From contig JANPDL010000025.1 in the NCBI GenBank assembly GCA_031431475.1, positions 1 to 64,000 on the forward strand: a stretch of DNA of 64,000 nucleotides, read 5' to 3'. This DNA comes from JADCCX01 sp031431475. Lineage in GTDB: Bacteria; Pseudomonadota; Alphaproteobacteria; Rhizobiales; Beijerinckiaceae. Below are positions 37,487 through 45,524 of the stretch, one piece after another. Under the pieces are notes generated by a model. That model did no database searches and had not been told where the DNA came from. It saw nothing but the letters and a program-made list of their open reading frames with translations. A program made the position numbers and the translations under genes. Position 1 is the first letter of the stretch, and the number at the start of each line of letters is the position of its first letter.

Positions 37487-37790
37487 GAGAGGGCTCCAAT
37501 CGTTAATTTCGGGCCGCTGACGCAGCGTCAGCAGCGATTCCGCCTGTGTCAGCCATCACTGGTACACTTCGTTCATCTCGAGCGAGAGGGCAAAATGGGG
37601 GCGAAGCTGTTGTTCCCTCACGCTTTTCGCGAAATACACTGCATTTGAACAATGCCCCATGGTGAATCAACCCTTCCTGCGATGCCCCGATAAACCAGCC
37701 AAAGCGCTGAAAAATCGACTTAAATTGATGCCTGCACGTTTGGGGAAGCGCAAGATATCGCAGGCAATATACCCGTGTTTCGCAAGTCCA
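37487..37790. other. Intergenic stretch without recognisable gene
   Basis: Between ydcF and the candidate ncRNA I see no coding frame with family resemblance, no repeat copy and no tRNA. It should contain the ydcF promoter (leftward) and the ncRNA promoter (rightward). Open frames crossing it lack plausible composition. Confidence 0.5.
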
Positions 37791-37946
37791 GTTAACGGAT
37801 GGATCGCAGGAGGCGTCTCCCCCGTTAACCTTCGAAACGAAGGACACGTCGGCTACCCCATGGGCTCCAAGCGCACCCGGAGCCCAGAGTCCCGGTCGCT
37901 GACGTTGGACCCGCCAGGCACGGCCCCCGCCTGGCGGGTCTTTTTT
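37791..37946 (+). ncRNA. Candidate structured non-coding RNA
   Basis: Four helices are visible in order. GTTAACGG (37791-37798) pairs with CCGTTAAC (37822-37829) and encloses GGAG-GCGT-CTCC. CTTCG-AAA-CGAAG lies at 37830-37842 (pairs kept outside the overlap). GGGCTCC (37862-37868) pairs with GGAGCCC (37879-37885), inside an ACGTC/GACGT closing pair (37846-37850 / 37901-37905). A 12-bp terminator hairpin with six T closes it. No coding frame fits and the next gene, panC, is on the opposite strand. I do not recognise it as 6S, SRP, tmRNA or RNase P RNA. Confidence 0.6.
37908..37946 (+). terminator. Strong Rho-independent terminator
   Basis: Perfect 12-bp stem GACCCGCCAGGC / GCCTGGCGGGTC with a 9-base loop, then six T on the plus strand. 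There is no matching T run for the minus strand, so it serves rightward transcription only. Confidence 0.9.
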
Positions 37947-37949
37947 GTC

Positions 37950-38807
37950 CTACACCGCCATATTGTCGATCAGCCGCGTCTTGCCCAGCATCGCCGCGAC
38001 AAGAATGCGCAATGGTCCATCCTTGAGGCTGGTCACCCGCTGCAACGTGACGGCGTGGCGCACCGCGACGTAATCGACGGCATATCCCGCAGCCAAAAGC
38101 CTTGCCGCCGCTCTTTCCGCAGCAGTATCGGGATTCGCACCGGCTCGTATCTCTGTAATCGCAGCCTTCAGGCTGTCCGGCACCAGCACTGCCAGCGCAC
38201 GCTCGTCTGCCGAGAGATAGCGGTTGCGCGACGACATCGCGAGCCCGTCCATCTCCCTCACAGTCGGCGCGCCGATCACCTCGACACCAAGATCGAGATC
38301 ACGCGCCATGCGGCTCACCACCATGAGCTGTTGGTAATCCTTCTCGCCGAAAATCGCGATATCGGGGCGGCATTGCGTGAACAGCTTGGCCACCACAGTC
38401 GCCACACCGTCGAAGTGCGTGGGGCGGAAAGCATCCTCCAGTCCCGCTTTTGCCGGACCATTGAGCGTCACGGTTGTGGCGAAACCATCGGGATACATTT
38501 CGGCGGGCGTGGGCGCGAACACAAGATCGCATCGGGCGGCTGCCAGCATGGCGCAATCCGCCTCGAACGTGCGGGGATATTTAGAGAAATCCTCGGTGGG
38601 CGCAAATTGCGTGGGGTTGACGAAGATCGACGTGACCACGCGGCAGCGCCGTTTGCGGGCGGCCTTGACGAGGCTGACATGCCCGGCATGCAGCGCGCCC
38701 ATGGTGGGAACAAGCGCCACGCGCTCACCCGCACGCTTCCATGCCTCGACCTGTCGGCGGAGTGCGGAGATGGTGCTGACAGTCGTGATGCCTTGGATTG
38801 TGGGCAT
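37950..38807 (-). CDS. panC: Pantoate-beta-alanine ligase
   Basis: 285 residues from ATG 38807, a family-typical length. Motifs: VPTMGALHAGHVSLVKAA (HIGH-type ATP site), VTSIFVNPTQFAPTEDFSKY, FGEKDYQQLMVV and the KMSKS-like LAMSSRNRYLS. It joins pantoate and beta-alanine with ATP to make pantothenate for coenzyme A. No panB is adjacent. It is divergent from rcnR. Confidence 0.95.
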   Translation of the reverse strand: MPTIQGITTVSTISALRRQVEAWKRAGERVALVPTMGALHAGHVSLVKAARKRRCRVVTSIFVNPTQFAPTEDFSKYPRTFEADCAMLAAARCDLVFAPTPAEMYPDGFATTVTLNGPAKAGLEDAFRPTHFDGVATVVAKLFTQCRPDIAIFGEKDYQQLMVVSRMARDLDLGVEVIGAPTVREMDGLAMSSRNRYLSADERALAVLVPDSLKAAITEIRAGANPDTAAERAAARLLAAGYAVDYVAVRHAVTLQRVTSLKDGPLRILVAAMLGKTRLIDNMAV

Positions 38808-38926
38808 GCGGTGTTTTCCTGATGATTGGGCGGGCCTATGCCGGAAAAGCTGCGGTGGGGGAAGGGAGTAAACCTGTCCTTGCATCAATTTCGAAATCAT
38901 TGGCACAACGAATATTGCTTGCTCCA

Positions 38927-38944
38927 TATCCCCCTGGGGGGATA
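38927..38944. promoter_or_regulatory. RcnR-type operator
   Basis: TATCCCCC and GGGGGATA, a palindrome around a TG centre, 9 bases before the rcnR ATG. G-tract palindromes with AT flanks are the recognition sites of RcnR/CsoR-family repressors. The site would release rcnRA when Ni or Co binds RcnR. Confidence 0.75.
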
Positions 38945-38953
38945 CAGAGCGGC

Positions 38954-39232
38954 ATGAGCACCGGCCACGTCCACACCTCCCATCCCGCTATCATCAAGCG
39001 CCTGAAGCGCGCTGACGGGCATTTGCGCAGTATCATCGGCATGATCGAGGCGGGCCGTCCTTGCCTTGATATCGCGCAGCAGCTCCAGGCGGTCGAAAAA
39101 GCCATCACCGAGGCCAAGAAGACGCTGATCCGTGATCATCTGGATCATTGCCTGGAGGCGACGGTTGGTGATCTCGGTGCGGACCAGCGCCAGTCCATCG
39201 ACGCTTTCAAGTCCATCACGAAATACCTCTGA
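38954..39232 (+). CDS. rcnR: RcnR/FrmR/CsoR-family metal-sensing repressor
   Basis: 92 residues, all helical. VHTSHPAIIKRLKRADGHLR supplies the N-terminal His ligands and the second His, and the conserved Cys lies in EAGRPCLDIAQQL. The pattern fits RcnR (Ni/Co) better than CsoR (Cu), and the partner is an RcnA exporter. rcnA starts eight bases after the stop. Confidence 0.9.
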   Translation: MSTGHVHTSHPAIIKRLKRADGHLRSIIGMIEAGRPCLDIAQQLQAVEKAITEAKKTLIRDHLDHCLEATVGDLGADQRQSIDAFKSITKYL

Positions 39233-39239
39233 GAGTATC

Positions 39240-40079
39240 ATGCCGTCATTCGCCGAACTTCTGCAGCAGGGCGCGGGCAACGCCTGGGTCTTTATCCCCA
39301 GTGCCATCCTGCTGGGGGCGCTGCACGGGCTGGAGCCCGGTCATTCCAAGACTCTGATGGCGGCCTTCATCGTGGCCATCCGCGGCACGGTCGCGCAGGC
39401 CGTGATGCTGGGTGTTGCAGCGACAATCTCGCATACCGCAGTGGTATGGGCGATTGCACTGGGCGGCATGTATTTATGGCGGGAAGTGGCGCCTGAAGCG
39501 CTCGAACCGTGGTTCCAGCTGCTTTCTGGCCTTATCATCATCGCCATGGCGCTCTGGATGCTGTGGCGAATACGGGTGGACCAGAAGCGGGCGAAACAGG
39601 CGGCAGGCCATGGTCAGCACCAGCACCATCACGACCACAATGAAGCCCATAGCCACTATCACCATGACGACGTAGGCGGGACTGATGATGGCGAACATCA
39701 GGACGCTCACGAACGCGCCCATGCCGAAGATATCCGCAGAAAGTTTTCGGATGGCAAAGCAACCAATGCACAGATCATTGTCTTCGGGCTCACCGGTGGC
39801 CTAATCCCCTGTCCCGCTGCGATCACCGTGCTGCTGCTGTGCCTGCAATTGAAAGAGATCACGCTGGGCGCAGTGCTGGTGCTGTGCTTCTCCCTCGGCC
39901 TGGCGGTGACGCTGGTGACGGTGGGCGCAGCGGCGGCCCTCGCCACGCGCCATGCCGCCAGTCGCATGCCATGGCTGTCGGCAGCGGCGCGGCGTGCGCC
40001 TTACATCTCCGGCGTTCTGATCATCGCGGTCGGTCTCTACGTGGCGCTGCACGGATTGCGTGGCTTGTCCGGCGTCTGA
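39240..40079 (+). CDS. rcnA: Nickel/cobalt efflux protein RcnA
   Basis: 279 residues with six to seven membrane helices. GALHGLEPGHSKTLMAAF is the NicO/RcnA helix signature. A long cytosolic His-rich loop (about 122-160) has runs such as QHQHHHDHNEAHSHYHHDD and probably gathers metal. The second half has LTGGLIPCPAAITVLLLCL. It exports Ni and Co across the inner membrane under RcnR control. Confidence 0.93.
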   Translation: MPSFAELLQQGAGNAWVFIPSAILLGALHGLEPGHSKTLMAAFIVAIRGTVAQAVMLGVAATISHTAVVWAIALGGMYLWREVAPEALEPWFQLLSGLIIIAMALWMLWRIRVDQKRAKQAAGHGQHQHHHDHNEAHSHYHHDDVGGTDDGEHQDAHERAHAEDIRRKFSDGKATNAQIIVFGLTGGLIPCPAAITVLLLCLQLKEITLGAVLVLCFSLGLAVTLVTVGAAAALATRHAASRMPWLSAAARRAPYISGVLIIAVGLYVALHGLRGLSGV

Positions 40080-40152
40080 GCGTTTCAGTGGAAGTTGCAA
40101 ACATTGCAATGCAACGAAGACCGCAACACACCAGACACAAGTCTGGACGCAG

Positions 40153-41535
40153 CTAGGCCGCCTTCCGGTCAATATCTGCGAGTGCGCGCTGAAGAGCATC
40201 GAGACAGACCGGGTCAATGGCCGTGCCTGCGCTTTCAGCCATGATGCCCAGCGCTTTGCTGGCCGACATCGCAGCCCGGTAGGGTCGATCCGCTGTCAGC
40301 GCATCAAAAATGTCAGCTGTCGTGATGATCCTCGTTTCGAGAGAGATATCGTTGCCCTTCAGACCTCTCGGGTAGCCCGTTCCATCCAGCTTCTCGTGGT
40401 GCGCTCCAGCGATTGTCGCGATATCCGCAAACACAGCTGTGCGCGCCAGTATGGCCGCTGATAAGGCCGCATGTTGCTGCATGGCGCGCCATTCATCGGC
40501 GTCAAGCTTGTCTGGCTTGTCGAGGATGGAATTGCTCACACCAAGCTTGCCGATATCATGCAACAGTGCGGCCCTTTTCAGCCAGCGGCGACGGTCTGCA
40601 GAAAAGCCAAGCTGCGCTGCAATCATGTCGGTGAAGAGCGTCACCCGCTCGCTATGCCCGCTGGTGAACGGGCTCTTGGAATCGATCACCTCCGCGAAGG
40701 CCGCTGCAATATCGTCAAGATAATTCTCATCGACATAGGCCACGGATTGCACAGGCTCGAGCTGATCAATTGTTTCCGAGAGATCAGGCGCAGTGAGCCC
40801 GGTCCAGAACGCATCACGGGTAGCCAAGCGCACGAACGCGGCGGCAAGTGTTGGGTCGAACCATGTTCCCGCGCGTTTCGATATCTCGCGGATTGCGGCT
40901 TGGGGACCGCTTTCGATCTGAAACACGTCAATGATCTGCGCCATGAGCGCAATGCGGGACGCCAGTGGAATCGCCTCTCCCTTGAGGCCAAGAGGGCGTC
41001 CGCCGCCGTTCCAGTGCTCATCAAGGCTTTGGATACCCACTGCCACGGATTCCGAGAATCGCATTTTCCGGGCAATCGAAGCGCCACGTTGACAACGCGT
41101 TTCGATCATTTCGTGGGCAATCGCATTGCTGTGCTGGACGGCGTTGAGGATGGTGCGGAAGCGCTCGGCGAGACCCGCTTTCAGGCCTGTATGTGAAAGA
41201 ACGAAGCGCAATGCCTGCGGGAGGCTCCCGTCATAGAGCTTGAAATCGCGTTTGAAGGTGATGTCATCGTGGAGATAAAGTTCGCAGATGCGCGCCGCAT
41301 TGCTGCTGCAGCCCAGATCCTTCAGAAGCAATGTGTAATAGAGATCACTGATCTGCGCATCAGCAAGCCCGATCTCGCGACCTATGTGGACCCCGATCCA
41401 GCAGCAACGCACGCAGTGACCGGCGGGCTGACCTTCCGTCATGTCGAGCGCATGACTGAGCCCACTGATCAGTTCAGCCAAGCGGACTCTGCGATCCGGG
41501 GGACTTTTGTCGGCTTCGATGCGCGTGTCAGACAT
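40153..41535 (-). CDS. Tandem HD-GYP protein, first domain degenerate
   Basis: 460 residues. The C-terminal domain (about 270-455) is a complete HD-GYP: GHSERVTLFT, LLHDIGKLGV, AHHEKLDGTGYPRGLKGNDI and DALTADRPYR. It is expected to hydrolyse cyclic di-GMP or a related cyclic dinucleotide. The N-terminal half (about 15-240) repeats the layout in decayed form: GHCVRCCWIG, LLLKDLGCSS (KD for HD), EHWNGGGRPLGLKGEAIPL. It is probably sensory or structural. The gene is divergent from ssb. Confidence 0.85.
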   Translation of the reverse strand: MSDTRIEADKSPPDRRVRLAELISGLSHALDMTEGQPAGHCVRCCWIGVHIGREIGLADAQISDLYYTLLLKDLGCSSNAARICELYLHDDITFKRDFKLYDGSLPQALRFVLSHTGLKAGLAERFRTILNAVQHSNAIAHEMIETRCQRGASIARKMRFSESVAVGIQSLDEHWNGGGRPLGLKGEAIPLASRIALMAQIIDVFQIESGPQAAIREISKRAGTWFDPTLAAAFVRLATRDAFWTGLTAPDLSETIDQLEPVQSVAYVDENYLDDIAAAFAEVIDSKSPFTSGHSERVTLFTDMIAAQLGFSADRRRWLKRAALLHDIGKLGVSNSILDKPDKLDADEWRAMQQHAALSAAILARTAVFADIATIAGAHHEKLDGTGYPRGLKGNDISLETRIITTADIFDALTADRPYRAAMSASKALGIMAESAGTAIDPVCLDALQRALADIDRKAA

Positions 41536-41611
41536 GGAACCTGTCGATTGATTTGGTACGTTCTATCAAAGCACTTGCGGCTTAATATCAGGTTCATCCT
41601 CCCATTGACCG

Positions 41612-41626
41612 GAACAAATAATGAAC
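41612..41626. promoter_or_regulatory. LexA (SOS) box, alphaproteobacterial type
   Basis: GAAC-AAATAAT-GAAC, an exact match to the alphaproteobacterial GTTC-N7-GTTC SOS box read on the other strand. It lies 116 bases before ssb and about 77 bases before the divergent HD-GYP gene, so LexA could control either. Confidence 0.7.
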
Positions 41627-41741
41627 ATACTTTGGTGTTGTTGCCCGAACAATCGAATGTGGACAAGCCAAGGCACTGTTCGCTTCGATGCGCGCGGGGG
41701 GGTATAGTGCCTCGAAAGAACGTATGGATCAGGAGGCCATT

Positions 41742-42260
41742 ATGGCTGGAAGCGTCAACAAGGTTATTCTCGTGGGCAATCTGGGGCAGGACCCGGAAGT
41801 CAAGCGCATGCCGAGTGGCGAGGCCATCGTGAACCTCAGTATCGCCACATCCGAGAACTGGCGCGACAAGCAGAGCGGCGAGCGAAAGGAAAAGACGGAA
41901 TGGCACCGCGTGGTCATCTTCAACGAGGGCCTCGCCAAAATCGCCGAGCAGTATCTCAAGAAAGGCTCCAAGGTGTATCTGGAAGGCCAGTTGCAGACCC
42001 GCAAGTGGCAGGACAAGACCGGGGCTGACCGCTATTCCACCGAGGTCGTGCTGCAGCGCTATCGCGGCGAGATGACCCTGCTGGATGGTCGCAACGAGGG
42101 CGGTGCAGCTGGTGGCGGCGGTGGTGGTCGCGATCAGATGGAAGATCGCTCGGGTGGCGGTGGTGACTTCGGTCGCTCTGCCCCAATGGAGCAGCGGCGT
42201 CCGGCCATGGCAGGCGGCGGCGGTCGCGCGCCAGACCTTGATGATGACATTCCGTTCTGA
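41742..42260 (+). CDS. ssb: Single-stranded DNA-binding protein
   Basis: 172 residues from ATG 41742 behind AGGAGG. The OB fold has MAGSVNKVILVGNLGQDPEV, EWHRVVIFN and KGSKVYLEGQLQTRKWQDK. A Gly-rich flexible linker follows, and the C-terminal protein-interaction tip ends DLDDDIPF. It coats ssDNA in replication and repair and recruits partners through the tip. Confidence 0.95.
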   Translation: MAGSVNKVILVGNLGQDPEVKRMPSGEAIVNLSIATSENWRDKQSGERKEKTEWHRVVIFNEGLAKIAEQYLKKGSKVYLEGQLQTRKWQDKTGADRYSTEVVLQRYRGEMTLLDGRNEGGAAGGGGGGRDQMEDRSGGGGDFGRSAPMEQRRPAMAGGGGRAPDLDDDIPF

Positions 42261-42301
42261 TCCGGTGAATATGGTTCCTTAACGACTCGGGAACCGACAG
42301 A

Positions 42302-43429
42302 ATGCCCCATAACCGCTTTGATACCGAAGCCATGACCGCCGTGCTGCAGGGCTGGGTTGCACGCGAAAGCCCCACGCTGGATGCCGCCGCCGTCAACAAG
42401 ATGCAGGATCTGGTACAGGCCTTCTTTTCGGTCGATGCCTGCCATGTCGAGCGCATCGAGGGCAGCAATGGTCTTGGTGACACGCTGAAGATCACGGCGG
42501 GGCCTGCTAACGGCAAGACGCCCATTCTCGTGATGTCGCATGTTGATACCGTGCATCCGCTCAAGACGATCGAGCGCGATCTGCCGCTAAGACGCGACGG
42601 CGATAGGCTCTATGGTCCCGGCATCTACGACATGAAGGGCGGGGCGTTTCTGGCCTCGGAAGCGTTTCGTGATGTCGCGATCAAGGGTACGGCCCAGCGT
42701 CCGCTGGTGTTTCTGTTCACGCCGGATGAGGAGATTGGCAGCCCCACCACAAGGCGGATCATCGAGGACGAGGGCCGCCGCGCTGCCTTTGCGCTGGTGA
42801 CCGAACCTGCCCGCGACGGCGGCAAGATCGTCACGGCACGCAAGGGCGTTGGGCGTTTCGAAGTGCATGTGGAGGGCCGCCCGGCACATTCCGGTGCACG
42901 CCATCAAGACGGGCGCAGCGCCATTCGTGAGGCCGCGCGACAGATTCTCGTCATCGAGGGCCTCACGGATTATGGCCGCGGAATCACCACGACGGTGGGC
43001 CGGATGCAGGGCGGAACGGCAGCCAATGTCATCCCGCAGCACGCGCATTTCGATGTCGACCTGCGCGTGATGACTGTGGAGGACGGCCAGCACTTCGAGC
43101 GGCATATCCTGGGGCTGCAACCGCATGACCCTGATGTGAAGCTGAGGATCACAGGCTCGATGAACCGCCCGCCCATGGCGAAATCCCCGGCCATCCAGGC
43201 ACTCTATGATCATGCTGTCGAGCAGGCGAAAACCCTGGGTTTCGAGTTGCCTGAAGCCCCGATGACCGGCGGTGGCTCGGACGGCAATTTCACAGCCGCT
43301 GTCGGCACGCCAACACTGGATGGATTGGGCTGTGACGGCGACGGCGCGCATACGCTGCACGAGCATTGTTTCGTCTCGTCGCTCGCGCCCCGTGCGGCAC
43401 TGATGGCGCGGCTGCTGGAAACCTTGTGA
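42302..43429 (+). CDS. M20-family metallopeptidase (carboxypeptidase G2-like)
   Basis: 375 residues. The two-zinc motifs are visible: MSHVDTVHP, GPGIYDMKGG, FTPDEEIGSPTTR (catalytic Glu and metal Glu), and the C-terminal metal His in GAHTLHEHCF. A dimerisation/lid domain (GRPAHSGARHQDGRSAIREA) sits in the middle. It probably hydrolyses an N-acyl amino acid or a glutamate-linked substrate. It follows ssb by 41 bases. Confidence 0.87.
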   Translation: MPHNRFDTEAMTAVLQGWVARESPTLDAAAVNKMQDLVQAFFSVDACHVERIEGSNGLGDTLKITAGPANGKTPILVMSHVDTVHPLKTIERDLPLRRDGDRLYGPGIYDMKGGAFLASEAFRDVAIKGTAQRPLVFLFTPDEEIGSPTTRRIIEDEGRRAAFALVTEPARDGGKIVTARKGVGRFEVHVEGRPAHSGARHQDGRSAIREAARQILVIEGLTDYGRGITTTVGRMQGGTAANVIPQHAHFDVDLRVMTVEDGQHFERHILGLQPHDPDVKLRITGSMNRPPMAKSPAIQALYDHAVEQAKTLGFELPEAPMTGGGSDGNFTAAVGTPTLDGLGCDGDGAHTLHEHCFVSSLAPRAALMARLLETL

Positions 43430-43503
43430 TCTTCGGCATGTGACCCATGTCTTGGACTGTACCGTAGTCAGGTCATGTATTCTCAGCGCGAGTTCATAGG
43501 GCC

Positions 43504-43902
43504 ATGCATTTAGAGCCCCTGTTTCAGGCTTCCCCGGCTATCCAGGTTCATGTCCTGGCTGCAGTCTTGGCCATTCTGCTTGGTGTGTTTCAGTTCGTCG
43601 CTCCGAAGGGAACCGTACCTCATCGCATTGCGGGATGGTTCTGGGTGGTGCTGCTATCTGGCATCTGCATCTCGTCGTTCTTCATTCCGGGTACATGGTT
43701 CATTGGTCCGGTGAGCGTTTTTCATGTGCTTTCGGTCTATACTCTCTACGCGCTGGCGATGGGGGTTCTGGCGGCCCGAAAACACAAGGTGGCAGACCAC
43801 AAGAGTTACATGATATGGCTATATGGGCTGTCGATCATTGTGTCCGCTGTCATCGCGGTGTTCAGCGGTGGCGTGCTCCAGCAGGTCTTCTTCCCTGAAT
43901 AA
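43504..43902 (+). CDS. DUF2306 membrane protein
   Basis: 132 residues with four hydrophobic segments. The DUF2306 pattern is IQVHVLAAVLAILLGVFQFV, KGTVPHRIAGWFWV, SVFHVLSVYTLYALAMGVLA and VADHKSYMIWLYGLS. Conserved His residues in the membrane recall small cytochrome-like proteins. Function unknown. Confidence 0.8.
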   Translation: MHLEPLFQASPAIQVHVLAAVLAILLGVFQFVAPKGTVPHRIAGWFWVVLLSGICISSFFIPGTWFIGPVSVFHVLSVYTLYALAMGVLAARKHKVADHKSYMIWLYGLSIIVSAVIAVFSGGVLQQVFFPE

Positions 43903-43947
43903 CATTCTTCTTGAGCGGATCGGGGATGTTCACCCTGAAGCGAGCCA

Positions 43948-44799
43948 ATGACCCCAGAAATCATCGATAGCCTTTCGATAGCCGGCGACCGCGCCAAGGT
44001 GAACGACGACGCCTTTGGCATAGCAGGCAACCGCGTCTGGGTGCTGGACGGGGCAACAGGGCTTGGCGGCACATTCCTGCCGGGCCGCAGTGATGCGGCA
44101 TGGGTGGCGCGGACCGCAAACAGACTGCTGCACACGCATCACGCCATCCGCGATACCGACCAGCTCGTGAAAGTGGTGATCGAAGGGCTTGTGTCGGCTT
44201 TCGGAGCAGAGCGATTGCGTAACCCGCAGGAGCGATGGGAACTGCCCGTCGCATCCTTCCTGATGTTCACAACGGGCGAGAGAGAAGTCGAAGCTGTATG
44301 GCTGGGCGATTGCCGCGCTGTTCTCGACGTAGGCGGCAAGGTCGTGTCTTGCGGCGAGACACCGGACGGTGAGGCCGAGGAGCGGGCCTTCGCGGCCAGT
44401 CTGGGCGGTAAGCTCGGTGCCACAGCGATGCTGCGCTCCCAGGCAGTGATCGACGAACTCAGGATATCACGCAACACCTGCAACACGGGCAAGGCCGGGC
44501 GCTGGCTGGTCGGGCTGGAACCCAAAGCGGCGGAGCATCTGGAGCGGGTCGTGTTTCCGCTGGATGGGCCGGTGACAGGGCTTGCCATGAGCGACGGCTT
44601 TTCGGCGCTGGAGCTGAAGTACAAACGCTATACGACGGAGGCGCTGATTGCTTCAGCGCGGTCCAGAGGCCTTGCGACACTCGCCAGCGAGTTGCGGCAT
44701 ATCGAAGAGATCGAGGACCCGATTGGTGCCGCATTCCCTCGTTTCAAGCGCTCGGATGATGCGACAGCGGTGCTATTCTGCGCGGGCTTATCGGGTTAG
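43948..44799 (+). CDS. PP2C-family protein phosphatase
   Basis: 283 residues. The metal-binding and structural motifs of PP2C are in order: RAKVNDDAFGI, VWVLDGATGLGG, VWLGDCRAVLD, GLAMSDGFSALE and RSDDATAVL. No sensor domain is attached, so it is a stand-alone Ser/Thr phosphatase. Whether the following ankyrin protein (32-base gap) is functionally linked is unknown. Confidence 0.85.
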   Translation: MTPEIIDSLSIAGDRAKVNDDAFGIAGNRVWVLDGATGLGGTFLPGRSDAAWVARTANRLLHTHHAIRDTDQLVKVVIEGLVSAFGAERLRNPQERWELPVASFLMFTTGEREVEAVWLGDCRAVLDVGGKVVSCGETPDGEAEERAFAASLGGKLGATAMLRSQAVIDELRISRNTCNTGKAGRWLVGLEPKAAEHLERVVFPLDGPVTGLAMSDGFSALELKYKRYTTEALIASARSRGLATLASELRHIEEIEDPIGAAFPRFKRSDDATAVLFCAGLSG

Positions 44800-44831
44800 A
44801 GAGGCCGCTCATCTCAGGGAAGGACGGTGCT

Positions 44832-45524
44832 ATGGGAATGAAACTGTTCGCGGCTGCCTTCGCCTTGGCTGCGCTTGCATCGAATAGCGAGGCAAAGGCC
44901 CAAACTGCGCCGTCACCCAGTGAAATCGCAGCCTATTCCGGCCTTTTCGGTGTGACGCAGAGCGGAGCGCACAACGAGATCCGGCAGCTGCTTGTCAACG
45001 GACTTGATCCCAACGGACGCGACAGCAATCGGCGCACGCCCTATCTGGTAGCGGCTTATCGCGGCGATATCATCGCCATGGAAGTTCTCGTCAAGGGCGG
45101 GGCCAATCCTCTCGCCAAAGACAAGCAGAACTACGATGCTATCACTATCCTGGCTGTCGCCGACCGGCTTGAGGCCATGAAGGCCGCCATCACGCTTGGT
45201 GGTGATCCCAAAGCGATCACCAGCCCCTACCTTGGTACAGCGCTCATCGCTGCCGCCCATCTCGGCCATGCCGACGTGGTCAAGGCTCTGATCGATGCGG
45301 GTTCGCCGCTCGACCACGTTAACAACCTGGGCTGGACTGCGCTGATCGAGTCAATTGTTCTGGGAGATGGCGGAGTCAATCATCAGCGTTGTCTGCGCGA
45401 TCTGCTGGCGGCGGGTGCGAGCCCCAATCTGGCGGACAGGAACGGCGTCAGCCCGCTAAAGCTGGCCGAGGGGCGCGGCTATGCTGCGATGGTTGAGATG
45501 ATCCGGGCCAAGGGCGGGCGGTGA
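44832..45524 (+). CDS. Exported ankyrin-repeat protein
   Basis: 230 residues. A signal peptide (LFAAAFALAALASNSEAKA) precedes about five ankyrin repeats (residues 40-225). They are recognisable by EIRQLLVNGLDPNGRDSNRR, TPYLVAAYRGDIIAMEVLVK, GTALIAAAHLGHADVVKALI and LLAAGASPNLADRNGVSPLK. It is probably a periplasmic protein-binding scaffold. The stop directly abuts the marC stop. Confidence 0.85.
   Translation: MGMKLFAAAFALAALASNSEAKAQTAPSPSEIAAYSGLFGVTQSGAHNEIRQLLVNGLDPNGRDSNRRTPYLVAAYRGDIIAMEVLVKGGANPLAKDKQNYDAITILAVADRLEAMKAAITLGGDPKAITSPYLGTALIAAAHLGHADVVKALIDAGSPLDHVNNLGWTALIESIVLGDGGVNHQRCLRDLLAAGASPNLADRNGVSPLKLAEGRGYAAMVEMIRAKGGR

Noticed and set aside
37503..37847. 114-codon open frame on the minus strand between ydcF and panC
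   Set aside because: There is no ribosome site, the composition is implausible, and it overlaps the structured RNA stems.
37659..38822. 387-codon plus-strand frame across the terminator and panC
   Set aside because: It runs through a strong terminator and is antisense to a certain panC gene.
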